NCBI GenBank assembly: GCA_958296235.1 | Contig: OY282457.1 | Span: forward strand, 4,481,684 to 4,545,683 | Direction: 5' to 3' | Length of the DNA: 64,000 bases | DNA from: an uncultured Candidatus Binatia bacterium | GTDB taxonomy: Bacteria > Desulfobacterota > Binatia > Bin18 | Shown: positions 28,394-35,247 of the stretch, piece by piece | Layout: each line of letters starts with the position of its first letter | Position numbering within the stretch: position 1 is the first letter of the stretch | Program-made: the position numbers and the translations under genes | The notes under the pieces: generated by a model | Databases searched by the model: none | The model's input: the letters and a program-made list of their open reading frames with translations, nothing else | What the model was told of the DNA's origin: nothing

Positions 28394-29134
28394 ATGGCAA
28401 TCTCGCAGACCTCTGCCGATGAACACACAACCACCCGCCACGCCCCGGCCGGCGGAAAACCCTCACACGCCGCGGCCATACAGCCGCCCCCATTGGAAAA
28501 CGGGGACCGGCTGACACGGGAGGAGTTTGAGCGACGGTATGCGGCCATGCCGGACGTGAAGAGGGCGGAACTGATTGATGGAGTGGTATATATGGGTTCA
28601 CCTGTTCGCTTTCGCGCTCACGGCAGACCGCACATCTTACTGCTCACTTGGCTGGGGCTGTATAGTACTCTCACTCCAGGGGTTCTTTGTGCGGATAACA
28701 CCACTGTTCGGCTCGGCTCCGATACCGAGCCGCAGCCGGATGCCTTGCTGCGCATAGAGCCAGAGGTGGGTGGAAATTCGCGGATCAGCGCAGACGATTA
28801 TGTGGAAGGCGCTCCAGAGTTGCTGGCCGAAGTCGCCGCCAGTAGCGCTTCGTACGACGCGCATGACAAAATGGACGTCTATCGCCGTAGCGGGGTACAA
28901 GAATATCTTGTCTGGCGTGTGTACGACGAGCAGCTTGACTGGTTCGCTCTTCACGACGGTGAATATATCCGTCTAGCGCCTGATGAGTCTGGCGTGATTG
29001 CCAGCCAGGTATTTCCGGGGCTGCGTCTGGCAGTCTCGGCCTTGTTGGCCGGTGACATGGCGCGGGTTGTGGCCGAGTTGCAAAAAGGACTGGGCACAGC
29101 CGAGCACGCCGCGCTTGTCGCTCGATTGGGATAG
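28394..29134 (+). CDS. Uma2-family (DUF820) putative endonuclease
   Basis: 246 residues from the ATG at 28394, chosen for the GGAGG eight bases before it. Uma2/DUF820 proteins have a PD-(D/E)XK nuclease core. Here the family pattern is visible: RLTREEFERRYAAMP, RAELIDGVVYMGSPV, PQPDALLRI, the catalytic-type ELLAEVAASSASYDAHDKMDVYRRSGVQEYLVW, and DWFALHDGEYIRLAPDESGVI. D743-type numbering does not apply; the likely active residues are the D of PQPDALL, the E of LAEVAAS and the K of DKMDVYR. Uma2 genes are frequent in this kind of genome and often orphan, so its place inside the Cas operon may be functional or accidental. Confidence 0.85.
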   Translation: MAISQTSADEHTTTRHAPAGGKPSHAAAIQPPPLENGDRLTREEFERRYAAMPDVKRAELIDGVVYMGSPVRFRAHGRPHILLLTWLGLYSTLTPGVLCADNTTVRLGSDTEPQPDALLRIEPEVGGNSRISADDYVEGAPELLAEVAASSASYDAHDKMDVYRRSGVQEYLVWRVYDEQLDWFALHDGEYIRLAPDESGVIASQVFPGLRLAVSALLAGDMARVVAELQKGLGTAEHAALVARLG

Positions 29135-29178
29135 CCGGCGCGGTGGAGTGCGTTTCAATTTCTCGGAGGAAGACGCCG

Positions 29179-30531
29179 ATGACGAATGACAGAACAGAGC
29201 AAAAAGCGCTGGTGCTGACCGTCGGAACGGGCGACGCCGACAACATTGAGCGGACCTTGCTCGGACCTATGCTGTTGAGCATTCGGCACGGCAAATGGGA
29301 CCGGGTCGTCCTGCTTCCATCTCACGAGACGCAAAAGGTCGCCCAGGTCCTGTCCAAACGCCTACAAGCAGAAGGCTATCCCCATATCGCGATAGAGACA
29401 TTGCCCGAGAAGGGTCAAGAAAATAACGCGGACGCCTGTTTCGGGCGTTTTGATTCAGTGCTGGCCCAACTCCTTGTTGAGGGCTTCGCGCCGGGCAGCA
29501 TCGTCGCGGACTTCACCCGAGGGACCAAGGCGATGAGCGCCGCTCTAGTGCTGGCGGCGATAGGCCGCGACATCCCAATCTTGCGCTATGTCCATAGCGA
29601 ACAGCGAGACAATCGCGGCATGGTGGTCCCCGGCACCGAAAAGGTCGGCGAGATACGGACGACCCTGGCGACCGTGCGCCGCCGCCTTGATCTCGCCGCG
29701 GATCTGATGCGCCGTGGTGACTTCGGTGCAGTGATCGAACTGCTACCCGACCTCAATAATAAGATCGCCGTTAAGCTCGTGCCGCAAGCCGCACAACCCA
29801 AGTTTGCCGCCCTGCGTGCAGCGGCGCAAATCTACGCTGCCTGGGACCGGCTCGACTACAAGGCCGTGCAGACTGCGATTGAAGCGATGAAACAGCTTGG
29901 ACCGACGGCTAGAGAGGCAGACGCCTTCGCGCCGACCCCGGCAATGTGCCGATGGCTCAAGAGGTTGGCTCGGCGTCCAGAGCAGACCGACCGCGCAAAG
30001 ATGGCAGACTATCTGCGGATGCTGGCCTGCGACCTGCTCGCCAATGCAGAACGCCGTCTTCGCGACCGGCACTTTGAGGATGCCCTGTTGCGCGGCTATC
30101 GGGTACTCGAATTGATTGGGCAGATCCGACTGTTCGCGCGCGGCTACGACAGCGCCGCCCTGTCAGCGGACGATGAGACGATCAAGGTATTTCAGGAAAA
30201 GTTAAAGGGAAGAGGAGAGCATGGTTTCGGTGAGAATAAAAGCGGTCAGAACAAGGGAACGTTGACCGCTCCCCGCGAACTCACCGCCCGTTTGCTGAAG
30301 CATCTTGGTGATCCACTCGCCGAACGATTGCTCAAGTTCGGTCTGCAAGGCAAATTCCGAACCAGCAGCCGCAACCGTAGCGTCCTGATACACGGTTTTA
30401 AGGCAACGGCATTGGACGAAGACGCTTTACGAAAAGTTCTAGCCGACCTCGAAGAGCTGCTGAACGAAGATGATGAGAAGGCAGGCGAGCGATTGAAGGT
30501 GGGGAGAAGCCTGCTATTTTCCGCGGAGTAG
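29179..30531 (+). CDS. CARF-HEPN ribonuclease, TIGR02710 (Cas02710) type
   Basis: 450 residues from the ATG at 29179, which follows CGGAGGAAG. The N-terminal CARF domain has KALVLTVGTGDADNIERTLL, VVLLPSHETQKVAQVL and VADFTRGTKAMSAALVLAAI, the ring-binding segment. A helical middle leads to a C-terminal HEPN domain with RNRSVLIHGF (R398/R400, H405), matching the R-x4-6-H RNase motif. Family members are switched on by cyclic oligoadenylate from Cas10 and cut RNA without sequence preference. It is the only intact effector of this type in the locus. cas1 begins five bases after its stop. Confidence 0.9.
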   Translation: MTNDRTEQKALVLTVGTGDADNIERTLLGPMLLSIRHGKWDRVVLLPSHETQKVAQVLSKRLQAEGYPHIAIETLPEKGQENNADACFGRFDSVLAQLLVEGFAPGSIVADFTRGTKAMSAALVLAAIGRDIPILRYVHSEQRDNRGMVVPGTEKVGEIRTTLATVRRRLDLAADLMRRGDFGAVIELLPDLNNKIAVKLVPQAAQPKFAALRAAAQIYAAWDRLDYKAVQTAIEAMKQLGPTAREADAFAPTPAMCRWLKRLARRPEQTDRAKMADYLRMLACDLLANAERRLRDRHFEDALLRGYRVLELIGQIRLFARGYDSAALSADDETIKVFQEKLKGRGEHGFGENKSGQNKGTLTAPRELTARLLKHLGDPLAERLLKFGLQGKFRTSSRNRSVLIHGFKATALDEDALRKVLADLEELLNEDDEKAGERLKVGRSLLFSAE

Positions 30532-30535
30532 CGTC

Positions 30536-31567
30536 ATGCCGACCCTCTACGTCACAGAACCAGGCGCGGTGGTGCGCCGCTCGGCCGGTTCCATTGTGGT
30601 GACGGTCGATAAAGACCTTGACGGTCCCGGACCGGAGCCCGAGCGCCGGCATCGGCTGATTGAGGTCGAACCCCACCGGCTGGAACTCATCTCCCTGGTA
30701 GGCCGCGTGCATATTACCTCTGACGCTACCCAGCTCTGCCTGGAGCAGGGCATTGCGGTCGCGTGGTTTCGGGCCAATGGAGACTTCGTGGGCCGCCTCG
30801 TCCCTGAGCTGTCGCGGACAGCCGACCTCCGTCTGGCGCAGTTCCGCATGGCAGATAACGATCAGCAGGCCCTCCCGCTCGCCCAGACTTTTGTGTCGGC
30901 CAAGCTCCACAATGCCGCGGGGGTGCTGACGGCCCTGCGCTCCAACCGTCGTGGTGAGCCGGCCCTGGGGCGGGCAATCGGTGAGCTCAAGGCGATGGCG
31001 GAGACGATCTCAGAGGCATCCAACCGGGAGGTGCTGATGGGCTTTGAGGGAGACGCGGCGCGGCGCTACTTTGCCGGCCTGCGGCTCGGGTTTACCGGCG
31101 ACATTGACTTTACAGGCCGCGCCCGCCGACCGCCGCCGGACCCGGCCAACGCCTTGCTGTCCTTTGGCTATGTGCTGCTGGGGAACGCTCTGTCCAGCCT
31201 GCTGGAAGCGCGCGGTTTTGACCCCTACCTCGGCTTTATGCATACGGTCCGTTCCGGTCGCCCGAGCCTGGCGCTTGATATGCTCGAAGAACTGCGGCAT
31301 CCGGTCGTAGACCGCTTCGTGCTGCGGGTTTGCAACCTGCGCCAGTTGCGCCCTGGGCATTTTGAGTCCGACCCGGAGCGGGGCGGGGTGCGTCTCACCC
31401 GCGATGGTCTGCGGACGTTCTTTCGCGCCTGGGAAGCGTTCATGGATGCTCCCTTGCCGGGGATTGAAGCGGACGTTCCACCAGAGGACTTGCTCCGCCG
31501 TCAGGCCGACCGCCTGGTCGCTCACGTGCGCGGCCATGAGCCCTACCGGCCGTTGCTTCTGGACTAG
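30536..31567 (+). CDS. cas1: CRISPR integrase Cas1
   Basis: 343 residues. The beta-rich N-terminal domain (MPTLYVTEPGAVVRR, LISLVGRVHITSDATQLCLEQGIAVAWF) is followed by the helical integrase domain. Metal-binding residues are present: E171 (LMGFEGDAARRYF), H236 (YLGFMHTVRSG) and E251/E252 (LALDMLEELRHPVVDR). It is not fused to a reverse transcriptase. With Cas2 it inserts new spacers at the leader. Five-base gap from the CARF-HEPN gene upstream. Confidence 0.97.
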   Translation: MPTLYVTEPGAVVRRSAGSIVVTVDKDLDGPGPEPERRHRLIEVEPHRLELISLVGRVHITSDATQLCLEQGIAVAWFRANGDFVGRLVPELSRTADLRLAQFRMADNDQQALPLAQTFVSAKLHNAAGVLTALRSNRRGEPALGRAIGELKAMAETISEASNREVLMGFEGDAARRYFAGLRLGFTGDIDFTGRARRPPPDPANALLSFGYVLLGNALSSLLEARGFDPYLGFMHTVRSGRPSLALDMLEELRHPVVDRFVLRVCNLRQLRPGHFESDPERGGVRLTRDGLRTFFRAWEAFMDAPLPGIEADVPPEDLLRRQADRLVAHVRGHEPYRPLLLD

Positions 31568-31585
31568 TTGTGAGGAGTTATACTG

Positions 31586-31873
31586 ATGCCTCGTTTTGTC
31601 GTATGCTATGACATCACCAGTGACCAGCGCCGCCGGAAGGTGGCTGAATGCCTGGATGCGTACGGGGACCGTGTGCAGGACAGCGTGTTCGAGCTGCTGG
31701 TTGATCGGGCGCTCTTTGACAAGTGTATGGCCGCGCTATCCGGCCTGATTGATCCGACCGAGGACACGGTGGCTGTTTATCGGCTGTGTGCCGCCTGCGA
31801 GAAGGAGCGGTTGTATCTCGGCACGGGTGAAAAGGCCGCGCGAGTTGGCGAAGAAGATGTATTCATCGTGTGA
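31586..31873 (+). CDS. cas2: CRISPR adaptation protein Cas2
   Basis: 95 residues: RFVVCYDITSDQRRRKVAECLDAYGDRVQDSVFELLVD is the ferredoxin-like core with the conserved early aspartate, and VYRLCAACEKERLYLG follows. Preceded by TGAGGAG. It bridges two Cas1 dimers. Last protein gene before the leader. Confidence 0.96.
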   Translation: MPRFVVCYDITSDQRRRKVAECLDAYGDRVQDSVFELLVDRALFDKCMAALSGLIDPTEDTVAVYRLCAACEKERLYLGTGEKAARVGEEDVFIV

Positions 31874-32070
31874 GCGGCTATCGTAACCAGTAACAGCACT
31901 GAAAACCAGGTGAGGTTACGAAACCGGGAAACGCTTTGAAATTGCTACAGTTTCACGCCCTCCGCCGAATTGAGAGCCGCCCGTTCAGGCGATGTGCAGC
32001 GTATGATTGCTGGAGGTGACGAAAAGTATGGGGATAAACCTTTGTCAGACAAGCAAAAATCTGATGGACG
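31874..32070 (+). promoter_or_regulatory. CRISPR leader
   Basis: 197 bases between cas2 and the first repeat, without a gene. Its side next to cas2, and the decayed repeat at the other end of the array, mark this as the leader. It includes a GTAACC...GGTTAC inverted repeat at about 31883-31919. No clear -35/-10 pair can be assigned; TATGAT at 32002-32007 is a possible -10. Confidence 0.75.
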
Positions 32071-33539
32071 GTTTAAGCCTCTGCCCCGCTGAAAAGGGGA
32101 TTGAAAAATGGGAAGCGCCCCCGGCTGGTGCTGTTAGACGAGATCGCCGTTTAAGCCTCTGCCCCGCTGAAAAGGGGATTGAAAAATCATGATGTTCGCG
32201 TATTCGCGGGGCACACTCTGCGCCCGTGTTTAAGCCTCTGCCCCGCTGAAAAGGGGATTGAAAAAAAGGTGCGGGGTGATATGGGCATAGAAAACACCAT
32301 CAGAAGTTTAAGCCTCTGCCCCGCTGAAAAGGGGATTGAAAAACGCTTTTCTGTATTTAGACTTACAAGAGAACCCGGCTCGTAGTGTTTAAGCCTCTGC
32401 CCCGCTGAAAAGGGGATTGAAAATTTATTTCCTCTTCTGTGTGCGCGTGCGTAGGGCTCTCGTTTAAGCCTCTGCCCCGCTGAAAAGGGGATTGAAACGC
32501 ATGGCACGTCTGCTTCCCGTTCCACCAGTAAGCATATATGTTTAAGCCTCTGCCCCGCTGAAAAGGGGATTGAAACAAATAGCGGTAATAGGCTTACCGC
32601 TATTTAAGCGCTTAGCGTTTAAGCCTCTGCCCCGCTGAAAAGGGGATTGAAACTTACCGGTATTAGCGCGCTTAGCGCTAAAAAAGCGGTAAAAAGTTTA
32701 AGCCTCTGCCCCGCTAAAAAGGGGATTGAAACGTATTGCACGGTATTTCTAACCCCGAAAAGGCTACCCCTATGTTTAAGCCTCTGCCCCGCTGAAAAGG
32801 GGATTGAAACGAGAGTATCACCAGGGGTAACCATACACTGTGAGAGGATGGGTTTAAGCCTCTGCCCCGCTGAAAAGGGGATTGAAACTTATCGTAGGGT
32901 GAGAAGGGTGCCCCAATCCGAAAGAGAGTTTAAGCCTCTGCCCCGCTGAAAAGGGGATTGAAACCAACGGTGTCCAGCCATCGCGCAAACGCGCTCTTTT
33001 TCGTTTAAGCCTCTGCCCCGCTGAAAAGGGGATTGAAACTTCACAGATGTATTCCGAGCGTCGCTCCATAGTTCCTCATAGTTTAAGCCTCTGCCCCGCT
33101 GAAAAGGGGATTGAAACATGTCGGAATCAATCCGCTTGAGGGTCGTGTTCTTTTCGATCAGTTTAAGCCTCTGCCCCGCTGAAAAGGGGATTGAAACAAA
33201 GCCGCCATTCCAAACCTGTGCAGTGTAGGTTGTCGGTGTTTAAGCCTCTGCCCCGCTGAAAAGGGGATTGAAACCCTCGAACCATAAACCCTTGCTGTTT
33301 TTCGAGGATGTTGGGCTTAAGCCTTTGCCCCGCTGAAAAGGGGATTGAAACCTTTCTTTCAGAACATCATTTAGGGGGAATTTGAGCGACACAATGTTTA
33401 AGCCTCTGCCCCGCTGAAAAGGGGATTGAAACAGGATTACGACTTGCTTGGGAGCGCGGCCATCTTGGCCGCGATTATTTGCGGGCTGGAAGCCCGCACT
33501 CCCATGTTCAGGCTGCTCCGCTGAAAAAAGGATTGAAAC
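32071..33539 (+). CRISPR. CRISPR array, 19 repeats (last one degenerate), 18 spacers
   Basis: The 37-base repeat starts GTTTAAGCCTCTGCCCC and ends GGGGATTGAAAC; the CCCC/GGGG pair forms a short hairpin, and the 3' end ATTGAAAC is the typical 8-base 5' handle of crRNA in type III systems. Repeats begin at 32071, 32149, 32228, 32306, 32387, 32462, 32540, 32617, 32696, 32774, 32852, 32928, 33003, 33081, 33161, 33238, 33315, 33396 and (degenerate, 34 bases) 33506. Spacers are 38-44 bases, except the last (73). Repeats 1-5 end in A rather than C; repeat 9 has G21 to A; repeat 17 has two changes. Transcription is expected left to right. Confidence 0.98.
33449..33504. repeat. REP-like double-hairpin element inside the last spacer
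   Basis: 56 bases framed by TGGGAG and CTCCCA. Two stems lie inside: CGCGGCC/GGCCGCG around ATCTT, and GCGGGCT/AGCCCGC around GGA. The structure is that of a mobile palindromic (REP/BIME) element. It accounts for the excess length of spacer 18. Confidence 0.8.
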
Positions 33540-33687
33540 CTGTTGCGAACAAAATTAGCCACGGTGGATAATTTTGGCATGTAAGCGATTGATTTATTTG
33601 CTCTCCGTGGGCTGTTGGCCGGCAGGTATAGCCACTAATGAGCGCAGACCCTACGTCTCAACATATATCCCCGCATAGGTGGTCGGA

Positions 33688-33717
33688 TTGCCTGCCCGGC
33701 GGTATCAGCGCTAGAAT
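33688..33717 (+). promoter_or_regulatory. Promoter of the small membrane-protein gene
   Basis: TTGCCT (33688-33693), 18-base spacer, TAGAAT (33712-33717). Nearly the same arrangement, including a shared CCCGGC in the spacer and CGCTAGAAT at the -10, occurs before cas6. The start codon follows about 45 bases after the likely transcription start. Confidence 0.6.
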
Positions 33718-33768
33718 AGCGGCAGGGAGTCTTCCCCTATACAAGTGCTCAGAAGAGAAAGAGAAGGC

Positions 33769-34086
33769 ATGAACGAGGAACTGTTGACGCGGGCGGTGTT
33801 GGCCTTGGAAAGTATGGCAAACCCCGGCTTGACGTGGAGTGATCTTATCGCGTTGGGGATTGGCCTGTTGCAATGCGGCCTGATTGCCTATGGCTTGCGA
33901 ATGATGCAGGCCGGAAACGAAGACCGAACGATACAAACGCGGACATTGGCTGAACAAACGCGGATGTCGGCTGAACAAACGCGGACATTGGCTGAGCAAA
34001 CGCGGATATCGGCTGAACAAACGCGGGCGTTGACTGATATGGCAGCAGGGATTCGAGAACTCTTGCGGGACAGGAAAGACACCTGA
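33769..34086 (+). CDS. Small membrane protein with heptad repeats, unknown function
   Basis: 105 residues. One hydrophobic segment at about residues 24-46 (WSDLIALGIGLLQCGLIAYG) is followed by a polar tail with five consecutive 7-residue units of the TRTLAEQ / TRISAEQ type (residues 56-90). These are encoded by five 21-base tandem repeats at 33934-34038. The tail would form a coiled coil, and the protein ends in MAAGIRELLRDRKDT. Start chosen at the ATG at 33769 with GAGAAGG upstream. It lies between the CRISPR array and cas6, on the same strand. No family recognised; a membrane-anchored oligomer, holin-like or scaffold, are all possible. Confidence 0.7.
   Translation: MNEELLTRAVLALESMANPGLTWSDLIALGIGLLQCGLIAYGLRMMQAGNEDRTIQTRTLAEQTRMSAEQTRTLAEQTRISAEQTRALTDMAAGIRELLRDRKDT
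33934..34038 (+). repeat. Five 21-base tandem repeats within the membrane-protein gene
   Basis: Unit CAAACGCGGACATTGGCTGA plus one base, five copies with alternating variants (ACATTGG, ATGTCGG, ACATTGG, ATATCGG, GCGTTGA). The period equals a protein heptad, so copy-number change would keep the frame and alter coiled-coil length. Confidence 0.9.
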
Positions 34087-34125
34087 ACAGGGGATGGACC
34101 CAGATGTAGGGGACGACGATTAGGA

Positions 34126-34176
34126 AGGGCAACCACAGGGGGGCACCCACAGAAGGGCAACCACAGGGGGTTGCCC
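34126..34176. repeat. Direct repeat and hairpin of dispersed-repeat type
   Basis: AGGGCAACCACAGGGG occurs at about 34126 and again at about 34153; the second copy folds as GGGCAACC/GGTTGCCC (34155-34176). Such GGGCAACCACAGGGGG palindromes look like REP-type elements. The surrounding stretch 34087-34270 has no gene. Confidence 0.65.
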
Positions 34177-34270
34177 CTACATTGCGCCTTCTCGAACGGG
34201 GGATGGCAACCCAGACGCGGATGTACGGATAAGCCGATACCGTCCCAATCCCCAATCCCCACCAGATCAA

Positions 34271-34300
34271 TTGCATACCCGGCAACACCACCGCTAGAAT
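34271..34300 (+). promoter_or_regulatory. Promoter of cas6, probably giving a leaderless mRNA
   Basis: TTGCAT (34271-34276), an 18-base spacer, and TAGAAT (34295-34300). The cas6 ATG begins seven bases after the -10 hexamer, exactly where transcription should start, and no ribosome-binding site precedes it. Confidence 0.6.
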
Positions 34301-34306
34301 GGCAAC

Positions 34307-35209
34307 ATGGACGGTGCCGATATAGCCGCGGACCTCAAAGAGGTCTTATCGCATGTGACCGTCAGGCCGCGGCGCTTACTGCTGGATACGCCGGGTGTTG
34401 CTGCGAGTGTGCCCATGTTGCGCGGTGTGTGGGGCGCGGCGCTGCACGGTCTCGACGCTGAGGTGTGGCGGATTGTCTTTGAAGGCCGCGGCGCCGGGTC
34501 CATGCTCACGCCGAGCTATATCCTGCGCCCAGCCCCACCAGACCCCGAGACTGCGCCGGCAATCGAATGGGTCGGGTTCGGCTCTGCACTCCCCTATGAC
34601 GCGGTCTTGCTGCGCGCCTGGGATGTTGCCTCGGGCCTGGGCCTGGGCCCGGAACGCTGCCGTTTTTTTATGAAGTCCGTGGAGGGGCTGCATCCTGACG
34701 GCGAGGCGAGCGTTCCCGGAGACGCGCCACTCGATTGGACGCTTGACCGCGCTGTCGTTGCCCCGTCCCTCGCGCCTGTAACTCCTGCCGGCGCTCGCGG
34801 GTCGAGTACGGTGCGCTTTGACGCGCCGCTGCGCCTCATTCGTGAGGGCCGGCTGGTGACAGCGCCCACTCTGACGGACATCGTGCTGGGCGGCCTGCGT
34901 CGGTTGCGCGTTCTGGTGCCTGAGCACGCTCATAATACGTTGCGCCGGCTGTGGGGGCCAGCGCTCGATGTTGCCGGCACGCTGCCCGCCCAACCCTGGC
35001 GCGGGCAGCGGCTGGATATGGTCCGCTGGTCAGGACGCCAGCAGACCGAGTTGGAACTGCGCGGCATTGCCGGCGCTCTGGAACTGCCCGAAGGGGTTGG
35101 TCCGCTGTTGCCCCTGTTGGCAGCGCTGCAATGGCTTCATATCGGCAAGGGAACAGTGTTCGGGCTCGGTCAGGTGAGACTTACTGACCGGGGGCAAGGA
35201 AACGATTGA
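34307..35209 (+). CDS. cas6: Cas6, pre-crRNA processing endoribonuclease
   Basis: 300 residues. It matches the PF10040 Cas6 group of type III loci: an N-terminal half with LRGVWGAALHGLDAEVWRIVF and TPSYILRPAPP, a mid part LPYDAVLLRAWDVASGLGLGP, and the C-terminal RAMP glycine-rich loop IGKGTVFGLGQVRL. Cas6 cuts each repeat at the base of its hairpin, leaving the ATTGAAAC handle; the CCCC/GGGG hairpin of this repeat fits. It has its own promoter, apart from the Cas operon. Confidence 0.9.
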   Translation: MDGADIAADLKEVLSHVTVRPRRLLLDTPGVAASVPMLRGVWGAALHGLDAEVWRIVFEGRGAGSMLTPSYILRPAPPDPETAPAIEWVGFGSALPYDAVLLRAWDVASGLGLGPERCRFFMKSVEGLHPDGEASVPGDAPLDWTLDRAVVAPSLAPVTPAGARGSSTVRFDAPLRLIREGRLVTAPTLTDIVLGGLRRLRVLVPEHAHNTLRRLWGPALDVAGTLPAQPWRGQRLDMVRWSGRQQTELELRGIAGALELPEGVGPLLPLLAALQWLHIGKGTVFGLGQVRLTDRGQGND

Positions 35210-35247
35210 GGCGACCTCATCAGATAAGTATTTCATGGAGAAAACAG

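Noticed and set aside
30536..31567. Possible reverse transcriptase or Cas6 fused to Cas1, as in some type III loci
   Set aside because: The protein has the standard Cas1 length, with no extra domain at either end, and a separate cas6 is present.
32007..33119. Several short open frames on both strands that read through the CRISPR array
   Set aside because: They consist of translated repeats (for example SLCPAEKGIE) and spacers, with no start signals, so they are by-products of a 37-base repeat lacking stops.
19190..35209. Prophage or integrative element as carrier of the CRISPR locus
   Set aside because: No integrase, transposase, phage structural gene or tRNA-linked attachment site is visible at either border.
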